Source of the DNA: Burkholderiales bacterium
Lineage (GTDB): Bacteria > Pseudomonadota > Gammaproteobacteria > Burkholderiales > Burkholderiaceae_C
DNA length: 11,298 bases
NCBI GenBank assembly: GCA_025352345.1
Contig: JANXTP010000056.1
Coordinates: forward strand, 1 to 11,298
Direction of reading: 5' to 3'
A model generated the notes under the pieces. It had not been told where the DNA came from, did no database searches, and saw nothing but the letters and a program-made list of their open reading frames with translations. How positions within the stretch are numbered: the stretch's first letter is position 1; each line of letters starts with the position of its first letter. The position numbers and the translations under genes were made by a program. Below are positions 1 through 6,587 of this stretch, piece after piece.

Positions 1-1
1 C

Positions 2-694
2 AAGGACCCGCCGTTCGACAGCGAATACTTCTACGCCACCCACCTGCTTGGCCAGGCCGAGCGAGAGGGCGCCCGTGTGTTCAATCGCCCCTCCGCGCTG
101 CGCGACCACCCGGAGAAGCTGGCCATCCTGGAGTTTCCGCAGTTCATCGGCCCGACCCTCGTCACCCGCGACGCCGGCGATATCCGCCGCTTTCATGCCG
201 AGCACCAGGACATCATCCTGAAGCCGCTCGACGGCATGGGTGGCATGGGCATCTTCCGCGTCGGGCCCGATGGCCTCAACCTCGGCAGCATCATCGAAAC
301 GCTGAACCGGCATGGCGAACAGACGGTGACGGTGCAGCGCTACCTGCCGGAAATCATTCAGGGCGACAAGCGGATCCTGCTCATCGACGGCAGGCCGATT
401 CCGTTCGCGCTGGCGCGCATTCCGCAGGGCAGCGAGATCCGCGGCAACATGGCCGTGGGCGGTAAAGGGGTGGCTCAGCCACTCGCCCCGCGCGACCGCG
501 AAATCGCCGAGGCGATCGGCCCGGTGCTTGCCGGCCGCGGGCTGCTGCTGGTCGGCCTCGACGTGATCGGCGATTGCGTGACCGAGATCAACGTCACCAG
601 CCCGACCGGTTTTCAGGAAATCATGAAGCAGACCGGCTTCGATGTGGCCAAGGCGTTTGTCGATGCGTTGGAGGCGGCGATCGCCGACGCCTGA
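2..694 (+). CDS. gshB: Glutathione synthetase, C-terminal part (5' end outside window)
   Basis: This is the 3' part of an open frame that is already running at the first base; 230 residues are visible of roughly 315 usual for the family. GshB joins gamma-glutamylcysteine and glycine with ATP to make glutathione in the cytoplasm. The visible part starts with KDPPFDSEYFYATHLL, a signature of the family, and carries the ATP-grasp glycine-rich loop KPLDGMGGMGIF (near 223-258). Further on are RYLPEI..GDKRILLIDG, then IRGNMAVGGKG, and near the end the metal/ATP-binding stretch EINVTSPTGFQEI. The gene converges with the GntR regulator, with only 19 bases between the two stop codons. It is unrelated in function to the malonate genes. 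A downstream GTG at 77 is internal and not the true start. The identification is strong. Confidence 0.96.
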   Translation, partial: KDPPFDSEYFYATHLLGQAEREGARVFNRPSALRDHPEKLAILEFPQFIGPTLVTRDAGDIRRFHAEHQDIILKPLDGMGGMGIFRVGPDGLNLGSIIETLNRHGEQTVTVQRYLPEIIQGDKRILLIDGRPIPFALARIPQGSEIRGNMAVGGKGVAQPLAPRDREIAEAIGPVLAGRGLLLVGLDVIGDCVTEINVTSPTGFQEIMKQTGFDVAKAFVDALEAAIADA

Positions 695-713
695 GCCGCC
701 GCGCGGCATCGAC

Positions 714-1412
714 TCACTTGCCAACGGGTTCCAGTGCGGGCCGGGCAGCGGCTGGGGCCGCTCCCTCAAGCTGGGCGAGACCAGCCACGAGGTCGGCAAA
801 TCGCTCGCCCTGCACGACCACGTGTCCGCGTATGGCCGCCACGGCCTTCTCGGCGTCGCCCTCCTTGAGCGCATCCAGGATCGCCTGGTGTTCCTCGAAC
901 GAGCGCTGGACGCGGTTGCGAACGCGCAACTGGAGGCGCCGATAGGGCCGCACCTTGCGCTGCAATGACAGGGCCTGGTCGCCCAGAAAACCGTTGTGCC
1001 CCGCGTTGTAGACGGCTTGATGGAAGTGCTCGTTGGCGTAGAAGTAGGCATCCGAATCGCGGCCGGCGGCGGCCGTTCGACAGCGTTCGTGGGCTTCTTC
1101 GAGGGCGCGCAAATCGGCGTCTGTCATGCGGCGTGCGGCGAGTCGCGCGCACAAGGCCTCCAGCTCGGCCATCACCTCGAACATCTCCACCAGCCGCTGC
1201 GGAGTGACCTGCGCGACCACCGCGCCGCGACGCGGCCGGATCTCCACCAGCCCCTCGCCCGCCAGCATGCTCAGCGCTTCACGGATGGGCGTGCGTGAGA
1301 CCCCGAAACGTTGGGCCAATTCGATCTCGTCAAGGTGCGTTCCGGGCAGCAGTTTGCCGGTCGCAACCTCTTCCTCGATCGCTTCCCTCAAGGTTTCGGA
1401 CAGGCGGTTCAT
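714..1412 (-). CDS. GntR/FadR-family (FCD) transcriptional regulator, probable malonate operon repressor
   Basis: The protein has 232 residues from the ATG at 1412. Residues 4-70 form the GntR winged helix-turn-helix, with the signature LAQRFGVSRTPIREAL (32-47) and the wing RPRRGAVV. Residues about 80-215 form an all-helical FCD ligand domain with the metal-site pattern N127/H131, H175 and H197; Asn sits where many members have Asp. It is transcribed away from the TRAP/mdc operon, and its upstream region holds palindromic sequence overlapping both promoters. GntR-family regulators of malonate genes are known (MdcY of Acinetobacter, MatR of Rhizobium), so a malonate-responsive repressor is a reasonable inference; the ligand is not shown by the sequence. 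In-frame ATGs also exist at 1436 and 1487. The codons between 1487 and 1412 are AT-rich and rare for this genome, and 1487 lies almost at the predicted transcript start, so the shorter start is preferred. None of the three has a good ribosome binding site. Confidence 0.88.
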   Translation of the reverse strand: MNRLSETLREAIEEEVATGKLLPGTHLDEIELAQRFGVSRTPIREALSMLAGEGLVEIRPRRGAVVAQVTPQRLVEMFEVMAELEALCARLAARRMTDADLRALEEAHERCRTAAAGRDSDAYFYANEHFHQAVYNAGHNGFLGDQALSLQRKVRPYRRLQLRVRNRVQRSFEEHQAILDALKEGDAEKAVAAIRGHVVVQGERFADLVAGLAQLEGAAPAAARPALEPVGK

Positions 1413-1480
1413 GCCTTGAAGTCTACTGTCTTGCATGCCGAAATCACGACCAAAGTGAGTGAGTCGGGTTTTTACTAATG

Positions 1481-1492
1481 CAATCATGATTG
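1481..1492. promoter_or_regulatory. Perfect 12-bp palindrome, candidate operator
   Basis: CAATCATGATTG reads the same on both strands and lies in the AT-rich gap between the divergent regulator and dctP. Its right end touches the predicted -35 box of the dctP promoter, and it lies just downstream of the -10 box predicted for the regulator. A repressor bound here could block both promoters. The palindrome also covers the ATG at 1487, another reason to doubt that start. That it is an operator is an inference from position and symmetry. Confidence 0.4.
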
Positions 1493-1504
1493 TTAATTAT
1501 ACAA
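1490..1504. promoter_or_regulatory. Inverted repeat TTGT-N7-ACAA, candidate GntR-family operator
   Basis: TTGT and ACAA arms lie seven bases apart inside the divergent promoter. On the minus strand the right arm extends to TCTTGTA (1506-1500), which resembles the half-site I recall for the malonate regulators MatR (TCTTGTA) and MdcY (ATTGTA). The spacing between the arms is wider than in those sites, so the match is partial. It overlaps the regulator's -10 box and the -35 and spacer of the dctP promoter. Confidence 0.4.
1496..1501 (-). promoter_or_regulatory. Predicted -10 box of the regulator promoter
   Basis: The minus strand reads TATAAT at 1501-1496, a perfect -10 hexamer. The matching -35 region (about 1519-1525) is poor, which suggests a weak or activator-dependent promoter. 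The box lies inside the spacer of the opposing dctP promoter, so the two would compete for polymerase. Transcription would start near 1489, leaving a leader of about 75 bases to the preferred ATG at 1412. Confidence 0.35.
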
Positions 1505-1627
1505 GAAGACAATATATTGCATCCATCGGCGAGCTGAGCACAACGCATGAGCGCTTCGGTCGTCGTCGATGGACTGCTTGAACCCGAGCGGCCATCTCCC
1601 ATCCTGTATCGATTCAAGGAGACAACG

Positions 1628-2650
1628 ATGAACCTCAGCCGACGTCAGATCATTCATGCCGCGGGCGGTACCGCCTTGGCTGGTTGGATGGGCCCCAGCT
1701 TCGCGCAGACTGCGGGCGCGCTGAAAATCTCGCACCAGTTCCCGAGCGGCACGCTCACCGAAGGCGACTTCCGCGACCGCCTGTGCCGCAAGTTCGCTGC
1801 CGAGGTGGAAAAGCGCACCAACGGCGCCTTGAAGGCTACCGTCTACCCGGGCTCGTCGCTGATGAAGACGAATGCCCAGTTCTCCTCCATGCGCAAGGGC
1901 GCACTGGACATGACGCTGGTGCCGCTGTCCTACGCGGGCGGCGAAGTTCCGGAAACCAACATCGGGCTGATGCCGGCACTGGTGCCCAGCTACGACCAGG
2001 GCGCCGCCTGGAAAAACGCCGAGGTGGGCAAGCAACTCGCCAAGGTGCTCGACGACAAGGGCGTGATCATCGTCAGCTGGGTCTGGCAAGCCGGTGGGGT
2101 GGCGAGTCGCACCGCGCCGCTGGTGACGCCCGACGATGCCAAGGGCCTGAAGGTGCGCGGCGGCAGCCGCGAGATGGACATGATGCTCAAGGCCGCGGGC
2201 GCCTCGGTGATCACGTTGCCATCCAACGAGATCTATGCCGCGATGCAGACCGGCGCGATGGATGCGGCGATGACGTCGTCGACCAGCCTGATCTCGTTCA
2301 AGCTCGAAGAGATCGGCAAGCACCTGACCTCGGGCCGCAACCGAACCTACTGGTTCATGTTCGAGCCCCTGATGGTTTCCAAGGACGTTTTCTCCAAGCT
2401 CACGAAAGCCCAGCAGGATGTGGTGATGGCTGTGGGCGCCGAGCTGGAAGTGTTCGCCCGCGATTCGGCGAAGGCCGACGACAAGGCGGTGGAAGAGATC
2501 TATGCCAAGGCCGGCGCGAAGGTCTATGAGATGGACGAGGCCGCGCTGAAAAAATGGCAAGCCATTGCGCGTGACACCGCCTGGAAGGACTTCGCCGAGA
2601 AGAACGAGTCTTGTGCCGGCCTGATGAAGGCTGCACAGAAGCTGCTATGA
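1628..2650 (+). CDS. dctP: TRAP transporter substrate-binding protein (DctP family), probably malonate-binding
   Basis: This 340-residue periplasmic binding protein delivers a carboxylate to the DctQ/DctM membrane complex. Residues 1-27 form a signal peptide with a twin-arginine-like start (LSRRQIIHAAGG) and an AxA-like end (SFAQ); Tat export is possible but not certain. The mature part begins with LKISHQFPSG. It contains the family's conserved arginine in GLKVRGG (R177), the residue that in TRAP binding proteins pairs with the ligand carboxylate. After it come ITLPSNEIYAAMQTGAMDAA and the C-terminal helices. The start at 1628 is set by AAGGAG at 1616-1621, six bases upstream; an in-frame ATG at 1547 would add 27 residues before the signal peptide and is rejected. 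The stop overlaps the start of dctQ (ATGA). That malonate is the ligand is inferred from the linked mdc genes and from the MatPQM malonate TRAP system of Sinorhizobium. Confidence 0.93.
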   Translation: MNLSRRQIIHAAGGTALAGWMGPSFAQTAGALKISHQFPSGTLTEGDFRDRLCRKFAAEVEKRTNGALKATVYPGSSLMKTNAQFSSMRKGALDMTLVPLSYAGGEVPETNIGLMPALVPSYDQGAAWKNAEVGKQLAKVLDDKGVIIVSWVWQAGGVASRTAPLVTPDDAKGLKVRGGSREMDMMLKAAGASVITLPSNEIYAAMQTGAMDAAMTSSTSLISFKLEEIGKHLTSGRNRTYWFMFEPLMVSKDVFSKLTKAQQDVVMAVGAELEVFARDSAKADDKAVEEIYAKAGAKVYEMDEAALKKWQAIARDTAWKDFAEKNESCAGLMKAAQKLL

Positions 2651-3219
2651 GCCACGGCATCGACAACGGCAGCGCGGTGGTCGGTATCGACCCCGACACG
2701 CCCGGGCTGCTCCAGCCACTGGCCCGCGCGCTGTTGTGGATCAATCAGGCCATGGTCGTGCTCGGCATGCTGGCCTTGCTGGTGGCGTCCTGTGTGCTGA
2801 CCTACAGCGTGCTGTCGCGCTACGTGATGAAGGCATCCACCGACTGGCAGGATGAGGCGGCCGTCTTCTGCCTGGTGGGCGCCACCTTCATGTGCGGCGC
2901 TTTCGTGCAGTCCTTGCGCGGTCACGTGGGCATTGAGGCGGTCGCCGGGCTGCTGCCTCGGTCGGTGAACCGCTGGCGCGTGGCGGCCGTCGACCTGATG
3001 TGCGTGCTGTTCTGCGCCTTCTTCGCGTGGAAGTCCTGGACGCTGTTCCACGAGGCTTGGGTCGATGGCCAGACGACCTCGTCGTCCTGGGCGCCGCCGC
3101 TGTGGATTCCGTACGGCCTGATGTCCGCGGGCATGACGCTGCTCAGCCTGCAACTGCTGGTGCAGTTGGCGGCCCGCCTCAACGGCTTGGTCAAGAAATC
3201 GCAAGGGGAATTCGCATGA
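2647..3219 (+). CDS. dctQ: TRAP transporter small permease (DctQ family)
   Basis: This is a 190-residue inner-membrane protein with four predicted membrane segments: about 29-57, 70-90, 112-134 and 153-177. This layout and length match the DctQ subunit, which scaffolds the large permease DctM and helps receive the binding protein. The segment SRYVMKASTDWQDEAAVF (57-74), with its polar WxDE-type motif at the start of the second helix, is typical of the family. The start ATG overlaps the dctP stop (ATGA) and the stop overlaps the dctM start (ATGA), which implies translational coupling of the three transporter subunits. The region is identified by position, topology and motif; small TRAP permeases are otherwise poorly conserved. 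Confidence 0.92.
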   Translation: MSHGIDNGSAVVGIDPDTPGLLQPLARALLWINQAMVVLGMLALLVASCVLTYSVLSRYVMKASTDWQDEAAVFCLVGATFMCGAFVQSLRGHVGIEAVAGLLPRSVNRWRVAAVDLMCVLFCAFFAWKSWTLFHEAWVDGQTTSSSWAPPLWIPYGLMSAGMTLLSLQLLVQLAARLNGLVKKSQGEFA

Positions 3220-4578
3220 GCATGCTCGTACTGGGTTCCCTGTTTGGTGTTGTGACACTGCTGTTCATGTTCTCGGGTGCACCGATCTCGTTCGCGCTCG
3301 GGAGCGTCGCGGTGTTGTTCATGTACCTGTTCATGCCGGCATCAGCGCTCGATACGGTGACGCAGAACGTCTACGAGGAAATGGCCAGCATCACGCTGCT
3401 GTCGATCCCGCTGTTCATTCTGAAAGGGGCGGCGATCGGCAAGTCGCGCGCCGGCCAGGACCTGTATGCCGCAATGCATGTGTGGATGGGCCGCATACCG
3501 GGCGGTCTCGGCATCGCCAATGTGTTCGCATGCGCGCTGTTCGCGGCGATGGCGGGCTCCAGCCCCGCCACCTGCTCGGCCATCGGCAGCGCCGGCATTC
3601 CCGAGATGCGCAAGCGTGGCTACTCGCCCGGCTTCGCCGCCGGCATCATCGCCGCGGGCGGCACCCTGGGCATCCTGCTGCCGCCGTCGATCACCATGAT
3701 TCTGTATGCGGTGGCGGCCGAACAGTCGCTCGGACGTCTGTTCCTCGCCGGCATCTTCCCAGGGGTGTTGCTGGTGGCGCTGTTCGCCAGCTATGCGGCA
3801 CTGCGCTATCGCAAGGAATACGCGCTGGCCGAAGCCGAGTACAAGAAGACCGGGGCCGCCTCGGCCCTGCTGGCGAAAGAAACCTTCACCCGCCGCGAGA
3901 AGTTCGAGATGCTGCCGCGGGTGGTGCCGTTCGTGCTGCTGCTGATCGGCGTGATGGTCGCGTTGTATGGTGGTTTCGCCACACCGTCGGAAACCGCCGG
4001 GCTGGGCGCGCTGCTCGCGCTGCTGCTGATCGCCGTCATCTACGGCGTCTGGCGTCCGAAGGACGTGGCGCCGATCCTCAGCGCGACGCTCAAGGAGTCG
4101 ACGATGCTGATGTTCATCATCGGCATGTCGCTGCTGTTTTCCTATGTGATGAGCTACCTGCACATCAGCCAGTCGGCGGCCGAATGGATCGTCGCCATGC
4201 AGCTGTCGAAATGGCTGCTGCTGTTCGCGGTGTTGCTGATGGTGATCTTCCTCGGCTTCTTCCTGCCGCCGGTCAGCATCATCCTGATGACCGCGCCGAT
4301 CATCCTGCCGCCGCTGAAGGCCGCCGGCTTCGACCTGATCTGGTTCGGCGTGCTGATGACGATCGTGATGGAGACCGGGCTGATTCATCCGCCGGTCGGC
4401 CTGAACATCTTCGTCATCAAGAACATCGCGCCGGACATCCCGCTCAACGACATCATCTGGGGGGGTGCTGCCGTTCGTGATCCTGATGCTGTTGTCGGTG
4501 GTGCTGATCTGCGTGTTCCCAGGCATTGCCACCGCCTTGCCCGATTGGGTGATGGGTGTGGCGGCACCCGGCCGATGA
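3216..4578 (+). CDS. dctM: TRAP transporter large permease (DctM family), frameshifted near the 3' end as sequenced
   Basis: DctM is the ion-coupled transport subunit, with about twelve membrane segments. Family motifs are clear: GSSPATCSAIGSAGIPEM, GTLGILLPPSITMILYAV, ATPSETAGLGA and ETGLIHPPVGLNIFVIKN. After residue 415 the frame breaks in a seven-G run (4459-4465). The written frame then turns into an arginine-rich tail with no membrane character and runs on into mdcA. If one G is removed, the sequence continues as a hydrophobic last helix (LPFVILMLLSVVLICVFPG) and stops at 4576-4578, giving 453 residues and an ATGA overlap with mdcA. The coordinates given are for this corrected reading. 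The start overlaps dctQ and has AAGGGG (3203-3208) seven bases upstream. If the run is real, the gene is either fused to mdcA or impaired in its last helix. Confidence 0.9.
4459..4465 (+). other. Seven-G run that shifts the dctM reading frame
   Basis: The run follows ATCATCT and precedes TGCTGCCG. Upstream codons are in the dctM frame; downstream, the family-like hydrophobic C-terminus is in the next frame, which six G would restore. The shifted frame contains no stop before the mdcA ATG and is the same frame as mdcA, so the written sequence encodes a continuous 1013-residue DctM-MdcA frame (3216-6257). A homopolymer of this length is a classic place for a sequencing indel, a phase-variable tract or polymerase slippage. 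Confidence 0.85.
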
Positions 4579-6257
4579 GCGCGCCTGGGGAGCCGCGGGC
4601 GTGGAACACGCGCGCCGTCAATCACACCCAGCGCCTCAGCCGTGTCGCCGCGTCCCTGGGCGCAGCGCTGCAGGGCAAGCGCGTCGCAACCGACCAGGTG
4701 GTGGCCTTGCTCGAAGCTGCCGTCGAGCCGGGCGACCGGGTCTGCCTTGAAGGCAACAACCAGAAACAGGCCGACTTCCTGGCGCAGGCGCTGGTGCGGG
4801 TCGATCCGCAGCGCGTGCACGACCTGCACATGGTGCAGTCGGTGCTGTCGCTGCCCGAGCACCTCGATGTGTTCGAGAACGGCATCGCGACCAAGCTCGA
4901 TTTCTCGTTCTCCGGGCCGCAAGGCACGCGCCTCGCGCAACTGGTGTCGCAGAACCGCCTGCAGATCGGCGCGATCCACACCTACCTCGAACTGTTCGGC
5001 CGCTACTTCGTCGACCTGACGCCGCAGGTGGCGCTGATCGCCGCGCAGGCGGCCGATGCCCAGGGCAACCTCTACACCGGCCCGAACACCGAGGACACGC
5101 CGGCGATCGTCGAAGCGACCGCCTTCAGCGGCGGCATCGTGATCGCGCAGGTCAATGAAATCGTCGACACGCTGCCGCGCGTCGATGTGCCGGCGGGCTG
5201 GGTCGATTTCGTCGTGCAGGCGCCGCGCCCCAACGTCATCGAGCCGCTGTTCACCCGCGATCCGGCGCAGATCTCCGAGATCCAGGTGCTGATGGCGATG
5301 ATGGCGATCAAGGGCATCTACGCCGAATACAGCGTGCAGCGGCTGAACCACGGCATCGGCTTCGACACCGCGGCGATCGAGCTGCTGCTGCCGACCTACG
5401 GCGAGTCGCTCGGGCTGAAGGGCCGGATCTGCAAGCACTGGGCGCTGAATCCGCATCCGGCATTGATCCCGGCGATCGAGGCCGGCTGGATCGAGTCGAT
5501 CCATTCCTTCGGCTCCGAGCTGGGCATGGAGGATTACATCCGCGCCCGTTCCGATGTGTTTTTCACTGGCGCCGACGGCTCGCTGCGCAGCAACCGGGCC
5601 TTCTGCCAGGCAGCCGGCCACTACGCCTGCGATCTGTTCATCGGATCGACGCTGCAGATCGACCTGGCGGGCAACAGCTCGACCGCCACGCTCGGTCGCA
5701 TCACCGGTTTTGGCGGTGCGCCCAACATGGGCGCCGATGCCCGAGGCCGGCGCCACTCCAGTCCCGCCTGGCTGAAAGCCGGGCGGGAAGCGCGCGACGG
5801 CCTGCCCGGCGCCCGCGGCACGCCGCGCGGGCAGAAGCTGGTCGTGCAGATGGTGGAGACCTTTCGCGAACACATGCAACCGGCTTTCGTCGACCGCCTC
5901 GACGCCTGGACGCTCGCCGAGCAAGCGGGCATGCCGCTGCCGCCGATCATGATCTACGGCGAGGACGTGACACACATCCTCACCGAGGAAGGCATTGCCA
6001 ACCTGCTGCTGTGCCGCACCGACGAGGAGCGCGAGCAGGCGATCCGCGGCGTTGCCGGCTACACGCCGGTCGGCCTCGCGCGCGATCGGCGCCTGGTCGA
6101 GAACCTGCGCGACCGCGGCGTGATCCGCCGGCCGGCCGACATGGGCATCGACGTGCGTGATGCCACCCGCAATCTGCTGGCCGCACGGTCGATGCGCGAC
6201 CTGGTGCTGGCCTCCGGCGGGCTGTACCAGCCGCCGAGCAAATTCCGCAATTGGTGA
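4575..6257 (+). CDS. mdcA: Malonate decarboxylase alpha subunit (acetyl-S-ACP:malonate ACP transferase)
   Basis: This 560-residue cytoplasmic protein exchanges acetate for malonate on the MdcC carrier, making malonyl-S-MdcC and releasing acetate; it belongs to the CoA-transferase-like MdcA family, usually about 550 residues. Marker stretches are CLEGNNQKQADFLAQAL (58-74), the conserved block ITGFGGAPNMGADARGRRHS (376-395), then KLVVQMVETFREHMQP and IYGEDVTHILTEEGIANLL. The ATG at 4575 is chosen because the homology begins shortly after it and it forms an ATGA overlap with the frame-corrected dctM stop. No strong ribosome binding site precedes it, so translation probably depends on coupling to dctM. 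As written, the frame is open upstream through dctM because of the seven-G run; an actual fusion is judged unlikely. The stop lies nine bases before mdcC. Confidence 0.96.
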   Translation: MSAPGEPRAWNTRAVNHTQRLSRVAASLGAALQGKRVATDQVVALLEAAVEPGDRVCLEGNNQKQADFLAQALVRVDPQRVHDLHMVQSVLSLPEHLDVFENGIATKLDFSFSGPQGTRLAQLVSQNRLQIGAIHTYLELFGRYFVDLTPQVALIAAQAADAQGNLYTGPNTEDTPAIVEATAFSGGIVIAQVNEIVDTLPRVDVPAGWVDFVVQAPRPNVIEPLFTRDPAQISEIQVLMAMMAIKGIYAEYSVQRLNHGIGFDTAAIELLLPTYGESLGLKGRICKHWALNPHPALIPAIEAGWIESIHSFGSELGMEDYIRARSDVFFTGADGSLRSNRAFCQAAGHYACDLFIGSTLQIDLAGNSSTATLGRITGFGGAPNMGADARGRRHSSPAWLKAGREARDGLPGARGTPRGQKLVVQMVETFREHMQPAFVDRLDAWTLAEQAGMPLPPIMIYGEDVTHILTEEGIANLLLCRTDEEREQAIRGVAGYTPVGLARDRRLVENLRDRGVIRRPADMGIDVRDATRNLLAARSMRDLVLASGGLYQPPSKFRNW

Positions 6258-6266
6258 GGAGCTGAC

Positions 6267-6587
6267 ATGACGGGCATGGAAACGCTGCACTACGAGTTTG
6301 TCGGCCACCAGCGGCTGACGACGTTCGCACCGGTCCTGGTCGGGGTGGTGGCCTCGGGCAATCTCGAGGTGCTGATCGAGCCAGCGGACTCCGACCGCTG
6401 CAACTTCCGCATCGACACCTCGGCGCGCGGCTTCGGCGCCATCTGGCAAGCTGTGGTCCACGACTTCCACGAGCGCCACGGCCTGGCCGGCGCCACCGTG
6501 TCGATCAACGACATGGGTGCCACGCCTGCGGTCGTGAGCCTGCGCCTCGATCAGGCTGCGTCCGCGCTGGCAGGAGCCCGGCCATGA
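6267..6587 (+). CDS. mdcC: Malonate decarboxylase acyl carrier protein (delta subunit)
   Basis: This small 106-residue carrier protein holds the 2'-(5''-phosphoribosyl)-3'-dephospho-CoA prosthetic group on a serine, and the malonyl and acetyl groups ride on its thiol. The attachment-site region is VGVVASGNLEVLIE, placing the modified residue at S30, equivalent to Ser25 of the Klebsiella protein. The C-terminal motif INDMGATPAVVSLRL is typical of MdcC. The start at 6267 is supported by GAGGAG (6256-6261), five bases upstream, which itself overlaps the mdcA stop; an in-frame ATG at 6276 would be too far from that site. The stop overlaps the mdcD start by ATGA. The gene is identified by these motifs, its size and its place between mdcA and mdcD. 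Confidence 0.95.
   Translation: MTGMETLHYEFVGHQRLTTFAPVLVGVVASGNLEVLIEPADSDRCNFRIDTSARGFGAIWQAVVHDFHERHGLAGATVSINDMGATPAVVSLRLDQAASALAGARP

Larger units (their letters stand above)
1490..1518 (+). promoter_or_regulatory. Predicted sigma-70 promoter for the dctPQM-mdc operon
   Basis: A -35 box TTGTTA (1490-1495) and a -10 box TATATT (1513-1518) are separated by exactly 17 bases. The -10 differs from the consensus at one position and the -35 at two. The start of transcription would be near 1525, giving a leader of about 100 bases before dctP. No other candidate of similar quality was seen before the dctP start. It is the only evident promoter for the ten-gene set, since all later genes abut or overlap. 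Confidence 0.5.

Noticed and set aside
695..713. Possible terminator hairpin between gshB and the regulator
   Set aside because: The 19-base GC-rich gap (GCCGCCGCGCGGC) could fold weakly but lacks a T-tract and a clear stem.
1522..1573. Seven-base inverted repeat (TCCATCG and CGATGGA) in the dctP leader, considered as a riboswitch or attenuator stem
   Set aside because: The loop is 38 bases, the predicted transcript start falls inside the left arm, and there is no T-tract or known riboswitch core.
1547..1627. An upstream in-frame start that would lengthen DctP by 27 residues
   Set aside because: It would put a polar stretch before the signal peptide and has no ribosome binding site; the ATG at 1628 has AAGGAG at ideal spacing.
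1493..2560. A 355-residue minus-strand frame opposite dctP
   Set aside because: It is histidine- and arginine-rich shadow sequence of dctP and would span the divergent promoter; no family motif is seen.
6267..6278. Alternative mdcC start at 6276
   Set aside because: It lies 14 bases from the GAGGAG site, while 6267 lies five bases from it. The later start would fit the Klebsiella length slightly better, so this is a preference only.
3342..6479. A 1045-residue open frame on the minus strand opposite dctM, mdcA and mdcC
   Set aside because: It is arginine-, histidine- and glutamine-rich, with no recognisable domain, and lies wholly antisense to well-identified genes. Such long antisense frames are expected in GC-rich coding DNA.
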